Assembly: GCA_964036275.1 (NCBI GenBank) | Contig: OZ038433.1 | Span: 12,796,446 to 12,860,445, forward strand | Source: Litoditis marina | Taxonomy: Eukaryota > Nematoda > Chromadorea > Rhabditida > Rhabditidae | Length of the DNA: 64,000 nucleotides | Direction of reading: 5' to 3' | In this document: positions 33,890 through 44,700 of the stretch, piece after piece | Position numbering within the stretch: position 1 is the first letter of the stretch | How the letters are laid out: the number at the start of each line of letters is the position of its first letter | Translations under genes and position numbers: made by a program | The notes under the pieces: generated by a model | Seen by the model: only the letters and a program-made list of their open reading frames with translations | Told to the model about the DNA's origin: nothing | The model's database searches: none

Positions 33890-33967
33890 CTAGTTGGTGG
33901 AATCTCCTGAAGATGCCGTAACCACCAACTAGAATAGCATCGTCGAGATTTAACGGCGAAACGATGC
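33890..33967 (+). ncRNA. Candidate permuted hammerhead-like ribozyme in the retroelement, left unit
   Basis: The stretch contains a hammerhead-type core. CTGAAGA (33907-33913) fits CUGANGA, GAAA is at 33958-33961 and the cleavage triplet GTC is at 33942-33944. Stem I pairs AATCTC (33901-33906) with GAGATT (33945-33950). Stem II pairs GCCGT (33915-33919) with ACGGC (33953-33957). Stem III pairs GCATCGT (33937-33943) with ACGATGC (33961-33967), including the expected A-U next to the cleavage site. A further 11-bp stem, CTAGTTGGTGG (33890-33900) with CCACCAACTAG (33922-33932), closes the first part. The order of the pieces is not a standard type I-III arrangement, and one extra T follows the CTGAAGA box. 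Activity is inferred only; hammerheads are known in Penelope-like elements. Confidence 0.55.
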
Positions 33968-34326
33968 AAACAAAATTTAACCTATAAATTTTTATTAATA
34001 TAAGAAAAATTTTCTTTTCTTTCTAGATTACTGTTAACTTAATTATAACTTTTTAAACATATTAGTCCATTAACTAATACTCTATTAACACAATAACATT
34101 TACATTTTGTTTTTCTAATGCACGGATGACACATACAATAATCCGTAGAGGGTGGGGCCCGTAGAGGAGAAAGTGGGCATGGGTGTTTTTTATTACCAGC
34201 TCATGGGGTTCGCCATGAAGATATCGCGCCGATAGAGATCGTACCTTAGTGTTTTGAGTGCTAGCGCGCACACAACCATTTGATAACTTGTCTTCGTTTT
34301 TTTTTTCAAAGAAAAAAACGTTCTTT

Positions 34327-35021
34327 TTCCTCTGAAAACCAACCGTCTTCTGTCATTTCAAGCTCGTTGAACTCCTTCGTAGGAGTGCTTGTTTCAATGA
34401 GTGCTGCCACCGTGTCGACTCCTACTAGTTTGATTGCTAGTGCGAGAAGGAATATTTTGACACAGCTCTGAAAAAGAAGGATAACTTTTTGAGGGGTTTC
34501 CGTCTAAACAGTTGGACAATCTTGGTTTATATTAAAGATCAGACAGGAGCCCTATCTTATACCTTGCGCTCCGCGGATAATCTACACCTTGCGCTCCACG
34601 GATAACCCCACTGCGATTGCGCCCAAAAACCGAGTTTTCGGATCTCCGCTTATGAATTGTGATTAGATGTTCTGCAAAAAACCAACAACTTTGTTTTTGT
34701 AGCGCATTTGCGTTGCAGCTACGGAATAAGCCGTGAAGCGTAAAGCACGAGATTGGGCTCCCATCAGACCCCCTTTAACAGATAAACCACAATAAGCTGT
34801 TACAAAGAAGATCTGTGAGATGTATGACGATCACCGTAAAGTGAATAAACAAATATGGAATTTTATTCCGGAAAGTAGTATAAACTTATCCCCCCCCCTG
34901 ATTATTGCAAGAACAAACTCACTTGAGCAGTGAATTCGATGCTAGACCAAAACTTTTCTCTCATTATCCACGTTCATAGCCAAAGAGCACGTCGTAGTGC
35001 TCATTCATGCCAGAGCGGGAA
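34327..35021 (-). pseudogene. Orphan exon copies of the 28.7-30.7 kb gene, left unit
   Basis: 34467-34327 closely matches exon 4 of that gene. 35021-34902 is a degraded exon 3 (FPTYIPALA, stop, MSTTTCSLAMN) with an in-frame stop and a second stop further on. No signal-peptide exon lies upstream within the unit. Confidence 0.75.
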
Positions 35022-36044
35022 TGTAAGTCGGAAACTGAAATGAACATTTAATTATCACTAAGCTGAGATTTATGTTTCTTTGAGTCATATCAAAGGAATC
35101 ATCCGACGCAAACATAGGAAATTTGGGACTACAAACTGGCAGTTAATGGCAGTAAATCTGTAGTAGTGTAAAGTGTTCGACAGTCAGTGGAGAACTGTCT
35201 ATCACCATTACAAGACTATTGCCATGCGGTATTATTGTCATTTGGAATAAAGCTTTTTACTCGATACCACTCTAACCGGAGTTTAAATAGTTTTCAACTC
35301 TTCGTAGTTTGATATAACGCAAGGTTACAAACTAGATATTATGACAGGACACTTGGTTTAATAATAGATAAAGGTTCATATAAATGCAATGAGAGAGGGA
35401 ATAACATACAACAACAATGATACTCTATAAGAGAATCTTCAGCAATACTATAACAAGGTAATAAGGTGAGAGTATCTCAGCAATGAGATTAGAAGCGACG
35501 AGCTCAGTGTAGCCGTTTTTTCCCCTAACGTGTCCAGCCCACGTGGGCGTCTGGTATGCTAATTGCGGCAGGGCGAGACACTATATGCTAATCGAGTCAC
35601 AGGTACCCCGTAGAAAACTAGTAGTAAATATGGACGTAAACCTGAACATACATTCTTAGTCCAAAACATTTTTCTTTTTCTTTTTTTTTTAGTTTTTCAA
35701 TTTCAATTTTTTCCAATTCTAACTCCCAATTTCATCGTTTCGTTGGCTCGTAAAGTGCAGAAAGTGGAAGGTTAAAGAAAAAAAGGGTTAAAAACAAACT
35801 AAACTAAAACTAAGCAACCTCAATTTTTCCCCAATTTCCCGAATCTTGTTTTCCCACAACATATAACTAATAACCGCACTTTTCAATTTACTGACTCATC
35901 TCTAGATGAATTAGAATTCGTCATCGCTTTCCCGTCAGTAAGTAACAACAGCAATTTCGAAACCATTCGAAACGAAACTCGAACATACATTTCCTTCTAA
36001 AAATACAACAAAAAGCACAGACATAGCACCACATGATTTATTGC

Positions 36045-36589
36045 TCAAGGGTTGTACTCGATGGGGAGGTTCTTTCTGCGGACCATTCCGTCTCCCTGGA
36101 ACCATTCCCTGCGGAACTGCTTGGCAGCTCCATCGGGGGTGTTGGTCCACTCGATGGTGATACGGTCGTTGTTGGTGTCCTCCTGTCCGTAGGCGAAGGC
36201 GTCGCAAGACACAGCCATGAGGATGGCCTCCTTGGGGTCGAGAACTCCGCTTCCGGGGTCAACACCAAGACGCTTCATGTTGGTCGTCTTGATGGCCCAT
36301 CCGATACGGCGAGCGGAAGAGTTGGTGATCTGGAAAAAAGAGTAAGAAGAGAGCAAAAGAGAACAGGGAAAAGAGAGAAGGAGAGAGATAGAAAAGAGTA
36401 GAAGACGTTTAATGGATACGGAAAGCGAGATATAGAATAAGAAAAAAAAGAGTACAGAGAGGAGAGAAAGATGGAGAGAGGAATTAGTACCTTGATGTGG
36501 TAGGTGTGCTTGTCATCGTAGGGGGCGTTGAAGACGATCTTCGTGCCAGGCTGGGTGTTGATGTCTCCGGGAGGTACAGATTGGGCCAT
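36045..36589 (-). CDS. msp: Major sperm protein, copy 2
   Basis: 127-residue MSP in two exons: 36589-36491 and 36329-36045, with a 161-bp intron that differs in length and sequence from copy 1. The coding sequence is intact. The conserved promoter block (TATATAAG near 36625) and the stop-adjacent AATAAA are present. It lies divergently to a first exon at 36867 (+), so the ~280-bp spacer may serve both directions. Confidence 0.97.
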
Positions 36590-36866
36590 TGCTGCTGCGA
36601 TGTGACTTCAGACCATTCCAGCCCGGCTTATATACGCCTCTTCCGGGGAAAGTTCCGACGTACTTCCATAATCTCAATACAAAAGGACAGTCTGGAATTC
36701 TGGGAGTGTGCGTCACGTGTGAGCGTAAGCCGTTTTCCGGGAAAAACGGGATAGAGTTTTTCGTGAACAGAAAGTGTTTCACGTTCGTTTTGACGCGCTC
36801 AGTCTGCCAGGCTTGTTTCCATCAAGAAAGAGAGATTCATTCCTCCATTATTTCCTTTTTCCCAAT

Positions 36867-36959
36867 ATGTCCCGGCCTGTTGAGGGGCAAACTCCCGAAG
36901 TCCCGACCGAAGAGGGTAAAAAGCCACCTCCCAAGAATGTCAACCAGAATAATGGAACG
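36867..36959 (+). pseudogene. Orphan first exon of the GGT-like gene, left unit
   Basis: MSRPVEGQTPEVPTEEGKKP and 11 more codons, then donor GTAAGA: identical to exon 1 of the GGT-like gene at 41706. The next exons are missing here because the unit ends at 37318. It could only be used by skipping over the whole right unit. Confidence 0.75.
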
Positions 36960-37299
36960 GTAAGATATTCTCCGATTGATTTCTTCCAGGTTTTCGGCTA
37001 GTTTGGTTGTTTTCTAGTTTTTTGTGAAAGAGGTTGAACATTCTTAATACGACGATAATACTGCAGAATGATGGAACGGCAACATTTTTCAATTTTGTTC
37101 TCAGAAGGGTTCTCACGAGTTTCATGTTTTGTTCGTGTTTCGAGATCATGAGGTCTCATTCATCAGTAAATGAGAAGGATTTCCCACCACTGATAAACCA
37201 TACTTTCATATCGGTAAAGTGGACTCATTAACTAGATCTAACGTCGCCAATAGTTAACAACAGAACAGTGAACAACGAATAGTAACCAACAAAATAGTA

Positions 37300-37371
37300 A
37301 ACAACAAATGTGGCATATGTTCCGTTGCCACATTTGTTGTTATGAGTTTGTTGTTTGTTGTTAGGCATATA
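37300..37371. other. Duplication junction with inverted repeat
   Basis: ACAACAAATGTGGCA (left unit end) is followed after ATATGTTCCGT by its inverse TGCCACATTTGTTGT, then TTGTTG-rich filler and CATATATG before the satellite begins. The filler (37319-37371) is absent from the right unit's end, so it arose with the duplication. Confidence 0.8.
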
Positions 37372-37665
37372 TGAGGAGAAGTTCCGCGCTCTATGTTAGG
37401 AAGAAGTTCCGCGCTCTATGTTAGGAAGAAGTTCCGCGCTCTATGTTAGGGAGAAGTTCCGCGCTCTATGTTAGATAGAAGTCTCGCGCTCTATGTTAAG
37501 ACATCCCGCGCTCTATGTTGAGGAGAAGTTCCGCGCTCTATGTTAGGAAGAAGTTCCGCGCTCTATGTTAGAGAGAAGTTCCGCGCTCTATGTTAGATAG
37601 AAGTCTCGCGCTCTATGTTAAGACATCCCGCGCTCTATGTTGAGGAGAAGTTCCGCGGTCCATGT
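37372..37665. repeat. 24-bp satellite, right array (truncated)
   Basis: Twelve monomers identical in order to the right half of the left array (32533-32826). This array starts abruptly after the duplication junction. Confidence 0.93.
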
Positions 37666-37867
37666 TCAGAAAAAATAGGGCCAGGAAGCTCTCGCCAGCC
37701 CGGAATAAAAACAAGGGAGGCGGAGGCGGCTTTAGCCGCCGGCGACCTACCTTGTCAAATATATAACAACCACATATAAAAAAACGTTTTACACAACTGA
37801 TGTAAGTAATATCAGAGATAGCCACAGTTACTCTAAAACCAATATCAAAAACCTTATAAGTTAAATT

Positions 37868-38522
37868 TTGAACAATAGCTTCGCAAGATATGGAGACTCT
37901 ATTTATAAACAAACCGCCGGAATTCCTCAAAGAAATAATGCATCTCCACTACTTGCAGACTTAACATTAGCCTATATGGAATACAAGTATATCATGGCTA
38001 ATCAAGATAAGTTCAGGAAATTTAACGTGAGATCTTTTCGATACATGGATGACTTACTCATAATCTATAAGCCTGATCAGTCACAAACAGTAGAAAACTT
38101 TTCGAATCCAAATTCAACTGGAAAAAACTAACGAAAGCGTACATTCCTGCAATTATCTAGACCTTAACATTACCATAGATAACATGAATAAAGTATGCAT
38201 AACAAAACTATATAATAAAACTGATGATTACCAGTTTAAAATTCAAAAGTATCCGCACTATCAATCTAATATACCTTTACAAATTGGACTCAATACGATT
38301 ACAGGAGAACTTATTAGATTTTCGAGAAGTTGTTCAAAAGTTGAAGATTTCTTAGATAGAGCTGATAATTTAATCCAAGACTACAAATCCAATGAATTTC
38401 CACCTATTATTATCATAAATAGAATACTCAGGGTTATTAAAAACAATGAACTAATAAAATACAAGTACAATCCTGCTGAAATGAATAAATACTGCCATCG
38501 CCTGAAGAACAAACATAGCTGA
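37868..38522 (+). pseudogene. 3' half of Penelope-like reverse transcriptase, right unit
   Basis: Identical to 33029-33683 (FRYMDD box at 38035-38054, frameshift near 38130). The N-terminal half is absent because the duplicated segment starts inside the satellite, so this copy cannot encode a working enzyme. Confidence 0.85.
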
Positions 38523-38728
38523 GTGTTTTTGGTCAACAATGCAGAGCCTGATCGTGTGATCATGGAGCAAACTACAGATCAAGATCAAAAACAGGGTATA
38601 TAAAGGGTGCCAAACCCAGACACACACATTATTCTCTAGACTACCACCCCTGCCCTCCACAATAGGATACAGGTATAACATTTTTTGTGTTTTTATTACA
38701 TATTAACTCGTTCGATTACACTTAAATT

Positions 38729-38806
38729 CTAGTTGGTGGAATCTCCTGAAGATGCCGTAACCACCAACTAGAATAGCATCGTCGAGATTTAACGGCGAAA
38801 CGATGC
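38729..38806 (+). ncRNA. Candidate permuted hammerhead-like ribozyme, right unit
   Basis: Same sequence as 33890-33967, displaced by 4839 bp; all core boxes and stems are unchanged. Confidence 0.55.
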
Positions 38807-39165
38807 AAACAAAATTTAACCTATAAATTTTTATTAATATAAGAAAAATTTTCTTTTCTTTCTAGATTACTGTTAACTTAATTATAACTTTTTAAACATA
38901 TTAGTCCATTAACTAATACTCTATTAACACAATAACATTTACATTTTGTTTTTCTAATGCACGGATGACACATACAATAATCCGTAGAGGGTGGGGCCCG
39001 TAGAGGAGAAAGTGGGCATGGGTGTTTTTTATTACCAGCTCATGGGGTTCGCCATGAAGATATCGCGCCGATAGAGATCGTACCTTAGTGTTTTGAGTGC
39101 TAGCGCGCACACAACCATTTGATAACTTGTCTTCGTTTTTTTTTTCAAAGAAAAAAACGTTCTTT

Positions 39166-39860
39166 TTCCTCTGAAAACCAACCGTCTTCTGTCATTTCAA
39201 GCTCGTTGAACTCCTTCGTAGGAGTGCTTGTTTCAATGAGTGCTGCCACCGTGTCGACTCCTACTAGTTTGATTGCTAGTGCGAGAAGGAATATTTTGAC
39301 ACAGCTCTGAAAAAGAAGGATAACTTTTTGAGGGGTTTCCGTCTAAACAGTTGGACAATCTTGGTTTATATTAAAGATCAGACAGGAGCCCTATCTTATA
39401 CCTTGCGCTCCGCGGATAATCTACACCTTGCGCTCCACGGATAACCCCACTGCGATTGCGCCCAAAAACCGAGTTTTCGGATCTCCGCTTATGAATTGTG
39501 ATTAGATGTTCTGCAAAAAACCAACAACTTTGTTTTTGTAGCGCATTTGCGTTGCAGCTACGGAATAAGCCGTGAAGCGTAAAGCACGAGATTGGGCTCC
39601 CATCAGACCCCCTTTAACAGATAAACCACAATAAGCTGTTACAAAGAAGATCTGTGAGATGTATGACGATCACCGTAAAGTGAATAAACAAATATGGAAT
39701 TTTATTCCGGAAAGTAGTATAAACTTATCCCCCCCCCTGATTATTGCAAGAACAAACTCACTTGAGCAGTGAATTCGATGCTAGACCAAAACTTTTCTCT
39801 CATTATCCACGTTCATAGCCAAAGAGCACGTCGTAGTGCTCATTCATGCCAGAGCGGGAA
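39166..39860 (-). pseudogene. Orphan exon copies, right unit
   Basis: This is the counterpart of 34327-35021 shifted by 4839 bp, with the same premature stop, so the decay preceded the tandem duplication. Confidence 0.75.
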
Positions 39861-40883
39861 TGTAAGTCGGAAACTGAAATGAACATTTAATTATCACTAA
39901 GCTGAGATTTATGTTTCTTTGAGTCATATCAAAGGAATCATCCGACGCAAACATAGGAAATTTGGGACTACAAACTGGCAGTTAATGGCAGTAAATCTGT
40001 AGTAGTGTAAAGTGTTCGACAGTCAGTGGAGAACTGTCTATCACCATTACAAGACTATTGCCATGCGGTATTATTGTCATTTGGAATAAAGCTTTTTACT
40101 CGATACCACTCTAACCGGAGTTTAAATAGTTTTCAACTCTTCGTAGTTTGATATAACGCAAGGTTACAAACTAGATATTATGACAGGACACTTGGTTTAA
40201 TAATAGATAAAGGTTCATATAAATGCAATGAGAGAGGGAATAACATACAACAACAATGATACTCTATAAGAGAATCTTCAGCAATACTATAACAAGGTAA
40301 TAAGGTGAGAGTATCTCAGCAATGAGATTAGAAGCGACGAGCTCAGTGTAGCCGTTTTTTCCCCTAACGTGTCCAGCCCACGTGGGCGTCTGGTATGCTA
40401 ATTGCGGCAGGGCGAGACACTATATGCTAATCGAGTCACAGGTACCCCGTAGAAAACTAGTAGTAAATATGGACGTAAACCTGAACATACATTCTTAGTC
40501 CAAAACATTTTTCTTTTTCTTTTTTTTTTAGTTTTTCAATTTCAATTTTTTCCAATTCTAACTCCCAATTTCATCGTTTCGTTGGCTCGTAAAGTGCAGA
40601 AAGTGGAAGGTTAAAGAAAAAAAGGGTTAAAAACAAACTAAACTAAAACTAAGCAACCTCAATTTTTCCCCAATTTCCCGAATCTTGTTTTCCCACAACA
40701 TATAACTAATAACCGCACTTTTCAATTTACTGACTCATCTCTAGATGAATTAGAATTCGTCATCGCTTTCCCGTCAGTAAGTAACAACAGCAATTTCGAA
40801 ACCATTCGAAACGAAACTCGAACATACATTTCCTTCTAAAAATACAACAAAAAGCACAGACATAGCACCACATGATTTATTGC

Positions 40884-41428
40884 TCAAGGGTTGTACTCGA
40901 TGGGGAGGTTCTTTCTGCGGACCATTCCGTCTCCCTGGAACCATTCCCTGCGGAACTGCTTGGCAGCTCCATCGGGGGTGTTGGTCCACTCGATGGTGAT
41001 ACGGTCGTTGTTGGTGTCCTCCTGTCCGTAGGCGAAGGCGTCGCAAGACACAGCCATGAGGATGGCCTCCTTGGGGTCGAGAACTCCGCTTCCGGGGTCA
41101 ACACCAAGACGCTTCATGTTGGTCGTCTTGATGGCCCATCCGATACGGCGAGCGGAAGAGTTGGTGATCTGGAAAAAAGAGTAAGAAGAGAGCAAAAGAG
41201 AACAGGGAAAAGAGAGAAGGAGAGAGATAGAAAAGAGTAGAAGACGTTTAATGGATACGGAAAGCGAGATATAGAATAAGAAAAAAAAGAGTACAGAGAG
41301 GAGAGAAAGATGGAGAGAGGAATTAGTACCTTGATGTGGTAGGTGTGCTTGTCATCGTAGGGGGCGTTGAAGACGATCTTCGTGCCAGGCTGGGTGTTGA
41401 TGTCTCCGGGAGGTACAGATTGGGCCAT
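40884..41428 (-). CDS. msp: Major sperm protein, copy 3
   Basis: Identical to copy 2 at nucleotide level as far as I could compare; it sits in the right 4.8-kb unit. Exons 41428-41330 and 41168-40884. It is divergent from the start of the GGT-like gene at 41706, 277 bp away. The protein matches the other copies. Confidence 0.97.
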
Positions 41429-41705
41429 TGCTGCTGCGATGTGACTTCAGACCATTCCAGCCCGGCTTATATACGCCTCTTCCGGGGAAAGTTCCGACGT
41501 ACTTCCATAATCTCAATACAAAAGGACAGTCTGGAATTCTGGGAGTGTGCGTCACGTGTGAGCGTAAGCCGTTTTCCGGGAAAAACGGGATAGAGTTTTT
41601 CGTGAACAGAAAGTGTTTCACGTTCGTTTTGACGCGCTCAGTCTGCCAGGCTTGTTTCCATCAAGAAAGAGAGATTCATTCCTCCATTATTTCCTTTTTC
41701 CCAAT

Positions 41706-44700
41706 ATGTCCCGGCCTGTTGAGGGGCAAACTCCCGAAGTCCCGACCGAAGAGGGTAAAAAGCCACCTCCCAAGAATGTCAACCAGAATAATGGAACGGT
41801 AAGATATTCTCCGATTGATTTCTTCCAGGTTTTCGGCTAGTTTGGTTGTTTTCTAGTTTTTTGTGAAAGAGGTTGAACATTCTTAATACGACGATAATAC
41901 TGCAGAATGATGGAACGGCAACATTTTTCAACTTTGTTCTCAGAAGGGTTCTCACGAGTTTCATGTTTTGTTCGTGTTTCGAGATCATGAGGTCTCATTC
42001 ATCAGTAAATGAGAAGGATTTCCCACCACTGATAAACCATACTTTCATATCGGTAAAGTGGACTCATTAACTAGATCTAACGTCGCCAATAGTTAACAAC
42101 AGAACAGTGAACAACGAATAGTAACCAACAAAATAGTAAACAACAAATGTGGCATATGCCTTCACATAACGAGACCATCATTTCAGAATGCAAAGAAAGG
42201 TTATGGATCTCTAACGACCAAATCTGGTCACAAGGTGAGCCAATTCGTTTTTTGTGCTTTTTCTTTTCTCGAGCACTCGGTATAGGGTGAACCACTGTTG
42301 AGCTATACTTTGTTCGGCGCACACAGCAATAATATCAATGTTTGATTAATGGTGCTAGATCAAACTACACGAACAGTACAACATGAAGTGACTACCTAAA
42401 AGATCAGGAGATAGTTACTTGTATGTAGAATAAAATCAGTTGTTGGACACTCTATCACCATTCGGTTATGCAATGATAATATTATTAAAATGAGACTGCT
42501 GGTTTTGTCCATCTGGTAAAATTGACCCATCAAGTTTGAATTATGTCATTCATACTGCAGCATTTTGTTCATATTATTTCATTTTCCAATTTCAACTTCA
42601 GAGTCGAGTATTCAACAGCTTTGCTTCAAAAGCTCCCATAACAAAAATGATTATGCTTTTTAAACCATACTTTCAGAAACCCGGGTATGGCTCTCTGACC
42701 ACCAAGTCTGGTAACAAGGTGAGCCCACTCGTTATTTTTTGTTCTTGAGAGAATTAGAGTACATGCAGAGTAGAATCGTAGGTTTATTTTTTGTAGTGTG
42801 GTTATCATGTTTTGTACTTTGGTTCCGTTCCGTGTCAGAATGTGGCCCGTGCTCTTATCACGAAAAGAAATGTCAGGTAACCGGGGTTTCTGGTCACCTA
42901 ACCGGTTTTTAGTATACCTTTTTCTCTGGTTTTTAGGTACCTTATAGGTAACCGGTAGGTAACCCCAAACTAAAATCCGGTCACCGTACAAAGTAACGGT
43001 AAAAATCACATTTTACGTTGGAAAAACAAATTTCGGCTACCAACCGGTTACCTAGCAAGGTAACTTGAAAAAATGGTTACCAAAAACCGGTTGGGTTACC
43101 GAAAAACCCGGTTACAAATAGAATTCACCGTGCAATTCTCAATCGATTTTGGTATATTGTAGTTTGTAGTCTGATCCCTCTCCTTTCAGACTGGCTCCAC
43201 CATTTCGCCAGTGGTCCCATCTCAAAGGGACACCTCCAAGTCCAAGGACAACAATCCGGAAGTTCAGTCGTCTGTCAACGAGAGAGCACAGGAGAAGAAG
43301 ATTGCATCCATTGTTATGTTAGTTTCTCTCTATCTTTCTCTGTTTATATCTCTCTACTTCCCTTCTCTCCATTTCCCTCTCTCTTTTCATCGTTTTCTCT
43401 CTTTCTCTCGGTTCCTCTCTCCCAATATAGTCGTCGCCAACGGAAAAGCAGTAGGATACTGTAAATCTCACTTTCCGCTGTGTACGCACGCACGTATTCG
43501 ATTCCGAAGATCGCCGGTTTACTTCAATAGCGCAGTGGTTTTCGTCATGCTACGAAACTTTTGTTCGCAGGTTCGATTCCGACAGAAGACAGAAATTTAT
43601 AGATTTGGCACTCACTATATCTCCTTTTCTAGCTCATTCCCCCCCCCCCCCCCCTCCTCTCTCTCTTCCGTCTTTCCTCTCTATTATTGTCACATATTTC
43701 CTCTTTCCCCTCTATCTTTCCCTCTTTCGATCGCTCTCTCTCTCTTTATTTCTCTTCTTCCCTATCTCTCTCTCTCTCTCTCTCTCTTCCTCTCTCTCTC
43801 TATTTCTCTCTCTTCTCTCTACACCTCTCTTCCAGGCGTCGGTTCCTAGTCCGTTATGCCACCTTCCTAGTGGTATTCGGTTGTATCATCTGTTCTTGTC
43901 TTATTCTCATGAGAGCCGTTCAACACAGTTTATACACGGTATGTTCTTTACCAAAATAGTGGAGAAACTGACTCACACTGATGCGCAATGAGTTCATTTG
44001 CTTTCTGAAGGAAATTGTTAGGTTCAACAGTCTACCTAATTATACCACATAGCATGATACTCAATTTCGAATAACCTATGAGTAAAACGTGAGAAGGCCG
44101 CGACAATGTCGTTGCCGTCTCAGTTTTAGCTGTTGTTTATCAGTCTGCGTCTCCTCAAAACATATGCTATTTTCATGAGTAAAACTTGTCACGGCAGCGA
44201 CATTGTCGTTGCCGTCTCAATTTCGACTCAGTCGGCGGGGGCCGAGTCAGTGATTTCTCAGAGACGGGCTCAGGATATTATCCCGACACCGTTTTCAGAG
44301 ACTATAGGATGGTCCGATCGTTTTTTTTTTTGTTACAGAAAAATGTGTGGAAAATGATGCAGCCGCCGGAGCGTGTGGAATTCGGAAACTTTGCCGTGAC
44401 GTCCTCTTCTGAAACTTGTAACGAACTGATGAGGTGGGGATTTTCTTGTGTTGAAATCAACTCACCAGAGTCCGTATGCTAGAAGATCTCGGCACCTTCA
44501 TCCCATCCTGCGTCTCTCGCTCTGCCTCACTATTTCTCGTCTCTTACATCCCGGCGTGATGTAGGAGCAGAGAAATAGCGTATGTTTGAGGAGACGCAGG
44601 ATGGGATGAAGGTGCAGGGATCTTCTAGCATACGTGCTCAGCACAGTAACTGCTCACTTGAAACATGAAATTGAACCTGGTTTTTGTGCCGTTTCAAAAT

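Larger units (their letters stand above)
32533..37318. repeat. 4.8-kb tandem segmental duplication, left unit
   Basis: The sequence recurs at 37372-42157 with a constant 4839-bp offset. I saw one base change by eye (T in CAATTTTGTT at about 37105, C in CAACTTTGTT at 41944). The unit carries satellite, the 3' reverse-transcriptase half, the ribozyme-like fold, a SINE fragment, orphan exons, an MSP gene (-) and a first exon (+). Confidence 0.95.
37372..42157. repeat. 4.8-kb tandem segmental duplication, right unit
   Basis: Second copy of 32533-37318. Only this copy is continuous with the rest of the GGT-like gene at its right edge, and only the left copy is continuous with the satellite and the 5' reverse-transcriptase half. 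Confidence 0.95.

Noticed and set aside
43605..43991. Long Ser/Leu-rich open frames at 43.2-43.99 kb
   Set aside because: They are (CT)n and C-run microsatellites read through an intron and the membrane-anchor exon.
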